Below are positions 11,333 through 20,211 of a stretch of 64,000 bases of DNA, one piece after another. The DNA is from Bradyrhizobium sp. DOA9. GTDB taxonomy: Bacteria; Pseudomonadota; Alphaproteobacteria; Rhizobiales; Xanthobacteraceae. The translations under genes and the position numbers were made by a program. Under the pieces are notes generated by a model, which had not been told where the DNA came from, did no database searches, and saw only the letters and a list, made by a program, of their open reading frames with translations. The stretch covers positions 999,690 to 1,063,689 of the forward strand of contig NZ_DF820425.1 of assembly GCF_000617845.2 (NCBI RefSeq). Reading direction: 5' to 3'. The first letter of the stretch is position 1. Each line of letters begins with the position of its first letter.

Positions 11333-11635
11333 ATGCTAAATTTGGCCGACACGCCGCCTCCCGTCGCAACGCCCGAGATCGCGAGCCGTGAGCTGATTGC
11401 GGCGGACCTTCGTTTGCTGATCACACAGATCGAGACCAGCATGCGCCGGATCGCCGCAGCCATGGACCATGAACACGGCAGCGATCCCGAAGGTTCCGCA
11501 GATGTCGTCGTGCTCGACGACGTCACGCCCCGCTATGCCAGCGCGAGCGCGGCCCTCAATGCCTGCCGGGCGGGCCTCAGCCACGCCCTGCAATGCCTAT
11601 CGGAATCCGGCAACGCGGCAGGCGGCCGCGCCTGA
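11333..11635 (+). CDS. Hypothetical protein, 100 residues
   Basis: A short protein that begins MLNLADTPPPVATPEIASRE and has an amphipathic helix around RELIAADLRLLITQIETSM. I do not recognise the family. The ATG at 11333 lies 7 bases after ggag at 11322-11325, which supports it over the upstream in-frame ATG at 11300. It is divergent from the FixJ-like gene, and a dispersed repeat follows it. Base composition and third-position GC look like the neighbours, so it is probably a real gene. Confidence 0.55.
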   Translation: MLNLADTPPPVATPEIASRELIAADLRLLITQIETSMRRIAAAMDHEHGSDPEGSADVVVLDDVTPRYASASAALNACRAGLSHALQCLSESGNAAGGRA

Positions 11636-11660
11636 CCGCATGGCGGCTCCGCAAGTCAGA

Positions 11661-11757
11661 GCATGACCCGGAAAAGTGTGTAGCGATTTTCCGAAAAGAT
11701 CATGCTCGAACAATGACCTAAAGCGCGATGACGGGTCACCCAAACCGCATCGCGCTC
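11661..11757. repeat. gcatgatccggaaaag-type dispersed repeat, copy 1
   Basis: It contains gcatgacccggaaaagtg, then ttttccgaaaagatcatgc, then gcgcgatg...catcgcgc arms. An inverted copy with the same parts is at 37481-37577. The element ends in the stop codon region of the next minus-strand gene, so it contributes the last bases of that gene. Confidence 0.7.
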
Positions 11758-12260
11758 TAGGCGCGGTGCCGTTCCACGATTGCGTCGGTGGCGACACCAC
11801 CCCAGGTATGAATCGCCGGAAGGCCCATCGCGATCTTGCCGAGATTGGCGAGGCTGATGCGCAGCGCCGCGAGATCCAGCGGCTTCGGAAGGCTCTGGAG
11901 CTCGATCCCGACGGAACGGGCGAAGCTGCGGGCGGCGCTGCGGCGCTTGCCGTCCATGCCGCTGATGACGATCACGGAGCCTGCGAACTTCGCGCTTGCC
12001 ATCTCGCGCAGCACGTCGACGCCGTCGCCATCCTCGAGCACGAGGTCGAGGGTCACGCAGTCGAAGCGCGCGGCGCGCAGCTTCTCGATTGCGTCCGCCA
12101 CGGATGGCGCCACGGTGACCTCGTGGCCGGCCTGCTTGGCCGCGACCGTGATCAGGCTGCGCTGCGTGGCGTCGTCGTCGACCACCAGGAGCTGAAGCGC
12201 GCGCCGTTCAGTGCCGTCGGGCAGGTTTGACGAGATGGGGGAAAGAGAACTTCTGGGCAT
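11757..12260 (-). CDS. Single-domain response regulator with C-terminal extension
   Basis: A protein of 167 residues: a short unstructured head (1-22), then a receiver with LLVVDDDA, the phosphoacceptor Asp in FDCVTLDLVLEDGDG, Ser in VIVISGMDG and the Lys in SLPKPL. About 30 residues follow (ANLGKIAMGLPAIHTWGG...) without a recognised output domain. The receiver acid turn is unusual in having LVLEDGDG in place of the common M-P-x-x-x-G. It lies downstream of the chemosensory operon on the same strand with a 136-base gap, so it may or may not be co-transcribed. Its direct output partner is unknown. Confidence 0.85.
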   Translation of the reverse strand: MPRSSLSPISSNLPDGTERRALQLLVVDDDATQRSLITVAAKQAGHEVTVAPSVADAIEKLRAARFDCVTLDLVLEDGDGVDVLREMASAKFAGSVIVISGMDGKRRSAARSFARSVGIELQSLPKPLDLAALRISLANLGKIAMGLPAIHTWGGVATDAIVERHRA

Positions 12261-12396
12261 TGCCGTGTCCTGAGATTGAGAGCGTCAATGGATTGCACGG
12301 CGCGCGCTTAAGCCGCGTAAAGCTGCTGCGAGCAATTGACCGGGAAGTCTTCAGCAATTGTGAAGCAAGGTGTCGGAAAGCGTAGCGGCGGCGAGA

Positions 12397-12714
12397 TCAG
12401 GCTGCGGCGTCGTGGCCGCCGGCCGCACCGCGCTTCTTCCGGTTCTTGCCGCGCAGGAACTGGATGTCCATTTCGGCGCCGTTGACGCGGACCAGCTCGC
12501 AGCGACGATAGGCGAGACCCGTGGACGACAGCAGCAGGAAGAACTCTTTCAGGTTCAAGCCCTGAATCGAGCCCTCCACCGTGAGAACGGCGTCGGTATC
12601 CGAGATCGCGTTGAGCTTGCAGTCGCGCCGCCAGGTGCCGTCGATGGCCATGATGCAGACATCATAACCACGACTGAAGGTCACGCGCTCCGCGCCCTTG
12701 CCCTCCTCGGTCAT
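12397..12714 (-). CDS. PilZ-domain-like protein
   Basis: A protein of 105 residues starting MTEEGKGAERVTFSRGYD. The pattern RVTFSRGYDVCIMAIDGTWRRD followed by a predicted beta-rich segment ending RVNGAEMDIQFLRG matches PilZ-like domains that may bind cyclic di-GMP, but the RxxxR motif is weak (only partial Arg spacing), so nucleotide binding is not assured. It begins 2 bases after the cheR stop and is therefore the last gene of the cheA-cheW-cheY-cheR unit. The position suggests that the chemosensory output is tied to c-di-GMP or surface motility. The tail GKNRKKRGAAGGHDAAA is basic and probably disordered. Confidence 0.75.
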   Translation of the reverse strand: MTEEGKGAERVTFSRGYDVCIMAIDGTWRRDCKLNAISDTDAVLTVEGSIQGLNLKEFFLLLSSTGLAYRRCELVRVNGAEMDIQFLRGKNRKKRGAAGGHDAAA

Positions 12715-12716
12715 GA

Positions 12717-13595
12717 TTATCGTCCCGCCACCACCGCCATGCGCGGCGCCGCACCGGCGAGAACCGGCTTGGCCACCGCCGCGCGCGGATCGTTCGGCTT
12801 GTAGAGGCCGCGCCGCTCCGGAATCGGCCGGAACGTGTCTGTCAGTCCAACCACGGTTTCGGCGGCGCCGAGCACCAGGAAGCCGTCGGGCTCGATCTGG
12901 CGCGCCAGGCGGTTGAAGATGTTGATCTTGGTGTCCTGATCGAAATAGATCAGCACGTTGCGGCAGAAGATGACGTCGAAGGTGCCGAGCTGGGCGAAAT
13001 CGTGCAGCAGGTTGAGCTGGCGGTGCTGGATCATCGCCCGCAATTCGGGATTGATCTGCCAGGTCTCGCCGGTCTGCTTGAAATATTTCACCAGCATCTG
13101 GATCGGCAGGCCGCGCTGCACCTCGAACTGGCTGTAGATGCCGGCCCTGGCCTTCTCCAGCACCTCTTGCGACAGGTCTGTCGCGATGATCTCGACGCGC
13201 CAGCCGGTGAGGGCCGCGCCCATCTCCTTCAGGGACATCGCCAGCGAATAGGGCTCCTGCCCGGTCGAGCCGGCGGCACACCAGATGCGCACGCTGCGCT
13301 TGGCCGCGCGCGCCTTGATGATCTCCGGCATGATGTGGTCGCGGAAATGATCGAACGGGACCTTGTCGCGGAAAAAGAAGGTCTCGTTGGTGGTCATGGC
13401 TTCGACGACGTCGGTCATCAGCTGGCGCGAGCCGCCTTGCAGCTTCTGCACGAGCTCGGCGATGCCGGACAGCCCGGCCTTGCGGGCCAACGGCAGCAGG
13501 CGGCTTTCGATCAGATATTGCTTGTCTGCGGACAGGTCGAGACCGGAATTATCCTTCAGGAACTTACGCAGATACTCATACTCGGTCGGGGTCAC
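12717..13595 (-). CDS. cheR: Chemotaxis protein methyltransferase CheR
   Basis: A protein of 292 residues with the CheR N-terminal helical domain (EYEYLRKFLKDNSGLDLSADK) and an S-adenosylmethionine domain containing RIWCAAGSTGQEPYSLAM and the CheR signature CRNVLIYFD. It methylates glutamates of chemoreceptors. I chose the GTG at 13595 because gagagg sits 7 bases before it; the frame extends to 13640 without support. The gene follows cheY with a 61-base gap. The methylesterase gene cheB, which usually accompanies cheR, is not in this cluster. Confidence 0.93.
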   Translation of the reverse strand: MTPTEYEYLRKFLKDNSGLDLSADKQYLIESRLLPLARKAGLSGIAELVQKLQGGSRQLMTDVVEAMTTNETFFFRDKVPFDHFRDHIMPEIIKARAAKRSVRIWCAAGSTGQEPYSLAMSLKEMGAALTGWRVEIIATDLSQEVLEKARAGIYSQFEVQRGLPIQMLVKYFKQTGETWQINPELRAMIQHRQLNLLHDFAQLGTFDVIFCRNVLIYFDQDTKINIFNRLARQIEPDGFLVLGAAETVVGLTDTFRPIPERRGLYKPNDPRAAVAKPVLAGAAPRMAVVAGR

Positions 13596-13656
13596 GGATG
13601 GCCTCTCGAAAGCTGTACTGGAACACTCTGGCCCAAGCACTTTGGGCCAGACACAC

Positions 13657-14043
13657 TCAGACCATGGCTTGTCCGACCGGGATCAAACCAACTTCAGCGA
13701 ACTTGTCGGCGATGATGTCTTTGTCGAAGGGCTTCATGATGTACTCGTTGGCGCCGCCGCTGAGCGCCTGAGCGATATGAGCCACGTTGTTCTCGGTGGT
13801 GCAGAACACCACCTTGGGCTGGTCGCCGCCGGGCAGGCGGCGCATATGGCCCATGAACTCGAAGCCGTCCATGACCGGCATGTTCCAGTCGAGCAGCACC
13901 GCGTCGGGCAGCTGCCGCTGGCAAATCTCGAGTGCCTTCGAGCCGTCCTCGGCCTCGGTGACCTCGAACTCCAGACCTTCCAGGATCCGGCGCGCGATCT
14001 TGCGCACCACGCTGGAATCATCGACCACCAAACAAGTCTTCAT
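13657..14043 (-). CDS. cheY: Chemotaxis response regulator CheY
   Basis: A stand-alone receiver of 128 residues: LVVDDSSVVRK at the start, the phosphoacceptor Asp in AVLLDWNMPVMDG, Thr in VFCTTENN and the Lys in YIMKPFDK. The DWNMPxMDG turn is typical of CheY. It lies between cheW and cheR and should be the phosphate acceptor of the CheA kinase; whether it binds a flagellar switch or another target cannot be told here. The ATG at 14043 gives the canonical CheY N-terminus MKTCLVVDDS. Confidence 0.93.
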   Translation of the reverse strand: MKTCLVVDDSSVVRKIARRILEGLEFEVTEAEDGSKALEICQRQLPDAVLLDWNMPVMDGFEFMGHMRRLPGGDQPKVVFCTTENNVAHIAQALSGGANEYIMKPFDKDIIADKFAEVGLIPVGQAMV

Positions 14044-14074
14044 TTCGGTTCTCCGGCTTCGATGTTTCGTTGGC

Positions 14075-14548
14075 TCAGGCGGCCATTTGCGTCTTGGTTT
14101 CGAGCTCGAGGACGCGGTCGACGTCGAGGACGACCATGAGCTGGCCGTCGAGGCGGTGGACACCGCCGGCGAGCTTGGCCATGCGGGGATCGAGGTTGAC
14201 GGGGTTCTCTTCCTTGCCGTCCTCGGGCAGGCGCAGCACCTCGCCGATCTGGTCGATCAGGAGGCCGTAGGATTCGCCGCGGAGGTCGACGCCGACCGCC
14301 ATCGGCAGCTTGCCGTCCTCGGGCTGCGGCAGGCCGAGACGGGCGCGCATGTCGACCACGGTGACGATGCGGCCGCGCAGATTGAGCACGCCCGCGATCT
14401 CGCGCGAGGACAAGGGCACGCGGGTGACGCGCTCGGGCATGAACACGTCCTGGACGCGGGAGATCGGCAGGCCGAACAGCTGGCCGCCGATCATCGCGGT
14501 GACGTATTCGACCATGGCGCCTTCGGTGGTCTGCATCTTGTTGGCCAT
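14075..14548 (-). CDS. cheW: Chemotaxis coupling protein CheW
   Basis: A CheW-like SH3 domain of 157 residues. It shows EYVTAMIGGQLFGLPISRVQDV and the family core VLNLRGRIVTVVDMRARLG, which links receptors to the kinase. It lies 24 bases downstream of the cheA stop and 31 bases upstream of the cheY start, so the three form an operon. No receptor gene is near, so the receptors are coded elsewhere. Confidence 0.94.
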   Translation of the reverse strand: MANKMQTTEGAMVEYVTAMIGGQLFGLPISRVQDVFMPERVTRVPLSSREIAGVLNLRGRIVTVVDMRARLGLPQPEDGKLPMAVGVDLRGESYGLLIDQIGEVLRLPEDGKEENPVNLDPRMAKLAGGVHRLDGQLMVVLDVDRVLELETKTQMAA

Positions 14549-14572
14549 AAGCGTATCTCCTGATCCCGCTGG

Positions 14573-17386
14573 TTACGCCGCTGCCCGGCTCAGCTCGGAG
14601 GCGCCGGCGGCGCCCGCGGTCTGCTCCTTCAGCGCCGCGATCAGACCGGGACGGTCGAACTTGGCGACATAATCGTGGAAGCCGGCCTGGCGGCCGCGCT
14701 CGATCGCCGCCGGCGACACCAGCGCCGACAGGCCGATGATCGGCGTCGCAGCCAGGTTGTTGTCGGAGCGGATCGTCTCGGCAAACTCGAACCCGTTCAT
14801 GTCGGGCATCTCGATGTCGGTCAGGATCACGTCGAAGGTCTGGGCGCGCAGTGCGGCGAGGCCCTCCTGCGCGGTCGGCGCGGTGCGGACGCGGTAGCCG
14901 GCGGCCTTGAGCACCGGCGCCAGCATGTTGCGGAAGAAGGCCGAGTCGTCGACCAGCAGCACCGATTGCGAGTGCAGCGACGGCTTCATCTCCTTGCGGG
15001 TGAACCAGTCGGCGAACGCCATCGGCAGGAAGTGACCGACGTCGATCACCTCGGTGGCCTGGCCCTTGATCACGGCCGAGCCGAGAATGCCGGAGGAGGA
15101 GCCGCCGACCTCGATGTTGAGGCGCTCCTCGACGATGTCGATGATCTCGTCGACGACGAGGCCCATGGAGCGGCCGTCGTCGGCGAACACCAGGATCGGC
15201 TGGGCGCCCTGGCTGGCGATGGTGACGCCTTCCATGGCGACCAGCGGCATCAGCTGCTCGCGGTACTGCACCATGTAGCGGCCGTTGGAGAACTCGATCT
15301 TGTCGGCGGGCAGCTCTTCCAGGCGGGTGACGAGGCCGAGCGGGACCGCCTTGGGCTGCGAGGAGCCGGCGCGGAAGACGAGGAGCGAGGTGGTCTGCTC
15401 GCCGGAGCCGATGTGGTGCGCGCCGTTCTCGTCGCCCATGTCATGGGCCGAGGAGCCGGCGGCGCCGAGCGCCTTGGCAATGCCGTTGGGGTCGATGATC
15501 ATGATCACCGCGCCATCGCCCAGGATGGTGTTGCCGGAGAACATGTCGATGTGACGCAGCTTCGTCGACATCGGCTTCACGACAATCTCTTCCGTATGGA
15601 AGACACCATCCACGACGATGCCGAAGGTCTGGCTGCCCACTTGCGTGACCACGATGAAGCCGTTCTCGGGATCGGAGGCCGCGCCGTCGTCGATCTTGAG
15701 CAGCTTCTTCAGATGGATCAGCGGCAAGAGCTTGTTGCGGAGCCTGAGGACGGCGGTGTCCTTGATGCGCTCGATGCGGTGCTCGGAGTTGGCGCGGGCC
15801 CGCACCAATTCCACCACCGAGAGCTGCGGGATCGCAAAGCGGTCGCCGGCGGCTTCGACGATCAGGGCGGAGACGATGGCGAGCGTCAGCGGGATCTTGA
15901 TGGTGACGGAGGAGCCCTCGCCGGCCACGCTCTTGATGTCGATGGTGCCGCCGATCTGGTCGATATTGGTGCGCACCACGTCCATGCCGACGCCGCGGCC
16001 CGAGACCGAGGTGATGGCGGCCGCGGTCGAGAAGCCCGGCGCGAAGATGAACTTGTGGATCTGGGCTTCGCTCATCTTCTCGAGCTCGGCCTCGGTGACG
16101 AGACCGGAGGAGATCGCCTTGGCCTTGATCTTCTCGGTGTTGAGGCCTCTTCCGTTGTCGGCGATGCAGATGATGATGTGGCCGCCCTCGTGATAGGCGG
16201 ACAGGCGGATGGTGCCCTGCTCGCCCTTGCCGTTGGCGAGGCGCTCGGCGGGGGTCTCAAGGCCATGATCGGCGGAGTTGCGCACCATGTGGGTGAGCGG
16301 GTCCTTGATCAGGTCGAGCACCTGGCGGTCGAGCTCGGTGTCGGCGCCGTGCATCTCGAGCTCGATCTGCTTGCCGAGTTCGGATGAGAGGTCGCGGACG
16401 ATGCGGGGCAGCTTCTGCCAGGCATTGCCGATCGGCTGCATGCGCGTCTTCATGACGCCCTCCTGCAGCTCGGCGGTGACGTTGGAGAGGCGCTGCAGCG
16501 GCACCTTGAACTCGGTGTCCTCGTTGCGGCGGGAGATCTCCAGCAGCTGGTTGCGGGTCAGGACCAGCTCGGAGACCATGGTCATCAGGTGCTCCAGCGT
16601 ATCCACGTTGACGCGGATCGACTGGTTGGCGATGCTGGCACCTTCGCCGGCGCTCTCGTCGGCGATCGACTTCTTCGGCGCGGCCTTCTCCTTGGGCGCC
16701 TTGGCTTCCTTCGCGGCCGGCGCTTCGGCGGCGGGCGCAGGCGCAGCCTCGGCCTTGGCGGCGGGCACGGGCGCTTCGATCGCGGTCTCGCGGAAGGCGC
16801 GCTCGAGCTCGTCGAGCGAGACCTCGCCCGGGCGCAACGGACGCTCCAGGGTCTGCTCGATCAGCGAGCCCGTGGTCATCTCCTTGGCGGGTGCAGCAGC
16901 CGGGGCTTCCGGCACCAGCGGCGGGGCGTCGGCAACGGGAGCAGCGCCGCTCGGCATCGGCTGCGCCGAGCCGGACGCGATCGGCGAAGCCGACGCTGAC
17001 ATTGCGGCCATGCCCTGCTCGACCATCGCCTCCAGCTTGTCGATGAGATCGCGGTCGTTGCCCTCAGGCTCGGCCTCGGTCGCCTCCAGCCCTGCGAGGA
17101 TCTCCTTGATGCGGTCGATCGAGGACAGGATCACCGTCACCGCCTCGGCAGTGACGGGCATGCCGTCACGGAATTTGCCCATCAAGGTCTCGCCGGCATG
17201 CGCCAGCGCTTCAAGCCGCGGCAAACCCAGGAAGCCGCAGGTGCCCTTGATGGTGTGGACCAGGCGGAAGATGTTATCCAGGATCTTGGCGTTGTTCGGC
17301 TCCTGCTCGAACTTCACCAGCTGATTGTCCACGGTGTCCAGGCTCTCGCTGGTCTCCGTCAGAAACTCCCGCAACAGATCATCCAT
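14573..17386 (-). CDS. cheA: Hybrid chemotaxis histidine kinase CheA with C-terminal receiver
   Basis: A protein of 937 residues, longer than typical CheA (about 650). Order: HPt/P1 domain with His44 in RLVHTIKGTCGFLG; an Ala/Pro-rich linker about 130-255 in place of a clear P2 domain; dimerisation P3 helices from about 260 (TLEHLMTMVSELVLTRNQLL); HATPase P4 with MVRNSADHGLE and ADNGRGLN; a CheW-like P5 domain; a second CheW-like segment (about 685-790, AVPLGLVTRLEELPADKI); a receiver at about 805-925 with LLVDDSAFFRN, Asp in VILTDIEMPDMNG. The fused receiver is seen in CheA proteins of alternative-function and pilus systems. It is the first gene of the operon with cheW, cheY, cheR and the PilZ-like gene. 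Confidence 0.94.
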   Translation of the reverse strand: MDDLLREFLTETSESLDTVDNQLVKFEQEPNNAKILDNIFRLVHTIKGTCGFLGLPRLEALAHAGETLMGKFRDGMPVTAEAVTVILSSIDRIKEILAGLEATEAEPEGNDRDLIDKLEAMVEQGMAAMSASASPIASGSAQPMPSGAAPVADAPPLVPEAPAAAPAKEMTTGSLIEQTLERPLRPGEVSLDELERAFRETAIEAPVPAAKAEAAPAPAAEAPAAKEAKAPKEKAAPKKSIADESAGEGASIANQSIRVNVDTLEHLMTMVSELVLTRNQLLEISRRNEDTEFKVPLQRLSNVTAELQEGVMKTRMQPIGNAWQKLPRIVRDLSSELGKQIELEMHGADTELDRQVLDLIKDPLTHMVRNSADHGLETPAERLANGKGEQGTIRLSAYHEGGHIIICIADNGRGLNTEKIKAKAISSGLVTEAELEKMSEAQIHKFIFAPGFSTAAAITSVSGRGVGMDVVRTNIDQIGGTIDIKSVAGEGSSVTIKIPLTLAIVSALIVEAAGDRFAIPQLSVVELVRARANSEHRIERIKDTAVLRLRNKLLPLIHLKKLLKIDDGAASDPENGFIVVTQVGSQTFGIVVDGVFHTEEIVVKPMSTKLRHIDMFSGNTILGDGAVIMIIDPNGIAKALGAAGSSAHDMGDENGAHHIGSGEQTTSLLVFRAGSSQPKAVPLGLVTRLEELPADKIEFSNGRYMVQYREQLMPLVAMEGVTIASQGAQPILVFADDGRSMGLVVDEIIDIVEERLNIEVGGSSSGILGSAVIKGQATEVIDVGHFLPMAFADWFTRKEMKPSLHSQSVLLVDDSAFFRNMLAPVLKAAGYRVRTAPTAQEGLAALRAQTFDVILTDIEMPDMNGFEFAETIRSDNNLAATPIIGLSALVSPAAIERGRQAGFHDYVAKFDRPGLIAALKEQTAGAAGASELSRAAA

Positions 17387-17812
17387 GAGCTACGCCTTAC
17401 TGACTTGGGCCGCAAACGCGACGTCCGAGCTACCTTTGGCACGGACGGACGCCCTATCCTGGATCGTTAGACATCCCCTTTCACAGTCCCGTTAATTTCA
17501 TCCTCCGTGCTACTACGGATATTAAAGAGAAGTTTGCGGTTCTGCTGCATGCAGCTGCGTTTTTCGGAAAAACCGCCTCCGCGCTGCGGCGGAGGCAGCC
17601 GCGCGGTAAACGAGCCGATAATTGCGGGACGAGGCGCGTGGGAAAGTCCTGCTTGCGAGGAACGATAGCGCCGCCCCGCAGCCAGCTGGGGCGAGCCGCC
17701 CGCAACCGGCCGCGCTCTCGCCGCGCGTGCTCTTGGGCGTTGCCGCGATTTGCGCGGTCCACGCTTGAGGTAAACGAAAGGTTACAGCGCGGCCGAAGCG
17801 GCTCGCGCGGCG
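17387..17812. other. Intergenic region upstream of cheA, no gene seen
   Basis: About 430 bases between the cheA start and the end of the next minus-strand gene. It should hold the promoter of the che operon and the terminator described separately. Frames that cross it are short or show the composition of shadow frames, and no ribosome site stands out. Confidence 0.5.
17567..17596 (-). terminator. Candidate rho-independent terminator of the 17813-18295 receiver gene
   Basis: On the minus strand an 8-bp perfect stem gcctccgc/gcggaggc with a 6-base loop is followed by ggttttt. It is 217 bases beyond the receiver stop codon and would stop that transcript before the che operon. Confidence 0.6.
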
Positions 17813-18295
17813 CTAACCGAGCTGCGCGGCCGTCGCAATGTCGGAGCGGGGGCGATGCTCTGCCAGGCAATCGTTGATGGCGGCCAGCAGCGCATGCGGC
17901 GTGAACGGCTTGCGCAGACAACGCGCGGCGCCGAGCTCCAGCGCCATCCGCAGGAAGTCGGGCGCCGGCGAGTTCAGGTTTGCGAAAGCGTAGCCGGACA
18001 TCGCGATCAGCGGAATCACCGGCGCCTGCTCGTGGAAGATCCGGATCGATTCGAACCCGCGCATGTGCGGCATGAAGATGTCGATGATCATCAGATCGAA
18101 GTGCATATGCTCGAGCGCGCGCAGTCCGGCTTCGCCGCCCTCGGCGATCGTCACCCGAAAATTGTTGCGTTGGAGGTAGACCTCGATGGCCATGCACACC
18201 ATCGGGTCATCGTCGACGACGAGAATATGGCGCAGATCCTCTCGCCCCAGTTGAGCTTCCCGTTTCGGCGATTCAACGATTGAACCGTGGGGCAC
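17813..18295 (-). CDS. Single-domain response regulator
   Basis: A receiver of 160 residues. It shows ILVVDDDPMV, the phosphoacceptor Asp in FDLMIIDIFMPHMRG and the Lys in CLRKPFTPHALL. The segment PDFLRMALELGA before the Lys motif matches in pattern the receiver at 6367-6786, so both probably come from one duplicated family. The GTG start at 18295 lies 7 bases after aaggag. No output domain is present. It is divergent from the first Crp-like gene, and a hairpin terminator lies downstream. Confidence 0.9.
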   Translation of the reverse strand: MPHGSIVESPKREAQLGREDLRHILVVDDDPMVCMAIEVYLQRNNFRVTIAEGGEAGLRALEHMHFDLMIIDIFMPHMRGFESIRIFHEQAPVIPLIAMSGYAFANLNSPAPDFLRMALELGAARCLRKPFTPHALLAAINDCLAEHRPRSDIATAAQLG

Positions 18296-18617
18296 GCCTT
18301 TCTCCTTCGGTTTCGATGCGAGTGGAAACGAACGTCGTTTGCGGAAGCGGACGAGGCGACGCGAACCGGCCCGATGGCCAGCGCGGATGCAATGCCTTCC
18401 AGCTCCTGAGGCCCCCTTGCCGCTTATCCCCGCTCACGCGTTGCAGGGCGGCCGCCTCGTCAGCGAATCAGTGTGCGCCTCTTAATTCCGCCGCAAATGA
18501 GACAACCTGTCTGCCCTCCAACGGGTATATGGACGACGACACAACCTTTAGATTAGTATTTGCGCGCCGCGCAACTGGGCGCGCCCAAAGTCCATCGTAC
18601 TCGCCGGATTGACCTGC
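18296..18617. other. Divergent intergenic region, no gene seen
   Basis: This stretch of 322 bases separates the receiver gene (minus) and the first Crp-like gene (plus) and must hold both promoters. Its right half is AT-richer (aacctttagattagtatttg near 18543-18562). I do not see a clear FNR/FixK box or a palindrome that would name a regulator. Confidence 0.4.
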
Positions 18618-19328
18618 ATGATCGTGAGCGGCCCACCGCCCAACCAGCTGCTGCAACTGCTCGACGCGGCGGATTTCGATTTGCTGCGTCCGCATCTCGC
18701 GACGGTCGAAATGGTCAGCAAATCTGTCGTGGGCGAGGTCGGCATTGCACCGAGACATGTCTACTTCCCGCACGCTGGATCCGTTTCGATCAGAGTGAGC
18801 CTGTCCGAAGGACAGACAATTGAAATTGCGCTGCTGGGCCGCGACAGCGTCGTGGGAACCGGTGCGGCACTTGCCGACGGCATCTCGCCGATGGACGCGG
18901 TTGTGCTGTTCCCGGGAGTTGCTTCCGCACTCGAAATCGGGGTTTTCCGCGCGATCGCGGCGTCAAGCACGCGGTTTCGCAAGCTGATGGTCCGCCACGA
19001 GCAGGTCATGCTCGCGCATGCGCAGCAATCGCTGCTCTGCAATACGTCGCATCCGGTCGAGGCGCGGCTCGCGCGCTGGCTGCTCCGCGCCCACGACCTG
19101 TCCGACGGCCCGATCCTACCGCTGACCCAGGAGGCGCTGGCGCAGATGATCGGCGTCCGCCGCAACGCAATCTCGCTGGTCGCGCATGCGCTGCAGCGGG
19201 CCGGCATCATCCGCTACAGCCGTGGCCAGATCGAGATCGTCGATCCGCACGCGCTGCTGACGACATCCTGCGGCTGCTATTCGGCAGTGAAGGCGCATCA
19301 CCTGCGCCTGATGGGAGCGGTGGCGTGA
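18618..19328 (+). CDS. Crp/Fnr family transcriptional regulator, first of a tandem pair
   Basis: A protein of 236 residues. The N-terminal cupin domain (about 10-130) includes YFPHAGSVSIRVSLSEG and IALLGRDSVVGTGAAL. The C-terminal winged helix has LTQEALAQMIGVRRNAISLVA, the recognition region of the family. The N-terminal cysteines of true Fnr are absent, and the usual cAMP-pocket R-S/T pair is not seen, so the ligand is unknown. The tail carries a Cys-rich motif TTSCGCYSAVKAHH, shared in form with the next gene. I chose ATG 18618 over the TTG at 18609. The second Crp-like gene follows on the same strand and is about as long, so this is probably an old tandem duplication. Confidence 0.88.
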   Translation: MIVSGPPPNQLLQLLDAADFDLLRPHLATVEMVSKSVVGEVGIAPRHVYFPHAGSVSIRVSLSEGQTIEIALLGRDSVVGTGAALADGISPMDAVVLFPGVASALEIGVFRAIAASSTRFRKLMVRHEQVMLAHAQQSLLCNTSHPVEARLARWLLRAHDLSDGPILPLTQEALAQMIGVRRNAISLVAHALQRAGIIRYSRGQIEIVDPHALLTTSCGCYSAVKAHHLRLMGAVA

Positions 19329-19503
19329 TGGGGGCGCGATGCAGCATCCGTATGACGACGTGCACGCAGCATCGACGCATCGCCAGGCCGGACAACTTGT
19401 CTCAATTGCCAATATATCCCACCGCGAAGATGATGGAACTTACCCGCGCTCGGCGCGAATGCGCGCGTTGCGATTCCCAGTGCAAGGTCCGGGGGAGGCA
19501 GCT

Positions 19504-20211
19504 TTGGAAAACATGGCGCGTCCGTCCAACGGTTTCCTGTCCGCATTGTCGGCAGACGATTATGAGTTGATCCGCCCGCACCTGCGAACTGTGGACCTGC
19601 CCCACGGAGCGGTGCTGGTCGAGACCGGCGAGACGCTCAGGCGCGCCTACTTTCCTCACCGCGGTGTCATCTCGCTGGTGGTTGAACTGGCCAAAGGCGA
19701 GCATGTGCAAGTCGCCATGATCGGCCGTGGCAGCCTGCTCGGAACGCTTGCCATCGTGGGCGATGCGTGTGCGTTGAACACCGCCATCGTGCTGGTTCCA
19801 GGCGTCGCCTCCGTGGTGGATCTGGACCGCCTGCGCATGGCCGCCGACCAGAGCAGCGCCCTGCGCACGCAGCTCACGCGCCACGGGCTGGCGATCTACG
19901 CCCAGGTCCAGCAGACCGCGGGCTGCAACGCCGCCCATCCGGTGGAGTCGCGGCTGTCGCGCTGCCTGCTGCACACTCATGACCTGTCGGGCGAGTCGCG
20001 TCTGCTGCTGACCCAGGAGACCATGGCGCAGATGATCGGGGCCCGGCGCAACAGCGTGTCGCTGGTCGCCAACTCCCTGCAGCAGGCCAATTTCATCCAC
20101 TACAGCCGCGGACACATCCAGATCACCAACCTGGACGGGCTGCGCCAGACGGCGTGCGAATGCTACGCCGCCGTGAAGGGCCAGTACGACCGTCTGCTCG
20201 GCTCGCCCTGA
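19504..20211 (+). CDS. Crp/Fnr family transcriptional regulator, second of a tandem pair
   Basis: A protein of about 235 residues that is similar in layout to its upstream neighbour: cupin domain with YFPHRGVISLVVELAKGE and VAMIGRGSLLGTLA, then the DNA-binding part LTQETMAQMIGARRNSVSLVA, and a tail motif TACECYAAVKGQYDRLL. The frame is open to 19339, but gggggagg at 19491-19498 is placed for the TTG at 19504 (an ATG follows at 19513), and the conserved fold starts here. No Fnr-type cysteine cluster is present in the sensor half. It may respond to a small molecule or redox state through the tail cysteines; that is inference. Confidence 0.86.
   Translation: MENMARPSNGFLSALSADDYELIRPHLRTVDLPHGAVLVETGETLRRAYFPHRGVISLVVELAKGEHVQVAMIGRGSLLGTLAIVGDACALNTAIVLVPGVASVVDLDRLRMAADQSSALRTQLTRHGLAIYAQVQQTAGCNAAHPVESRLSRCLLHTHDLSGESRLLLTQETMAQMIGARRNSVSLVANSLQQANFIHYSRGHIQITNLDGLRQTACECYAAVKGQYDRLLGSP

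Noticed and set aside
14675..16387. A 570-residue open frame antisense to cheA
   Set aside because: Composition is that of a shadow frame (Gly/Asp/His/Arg), and the sense CheA motifs are complete.
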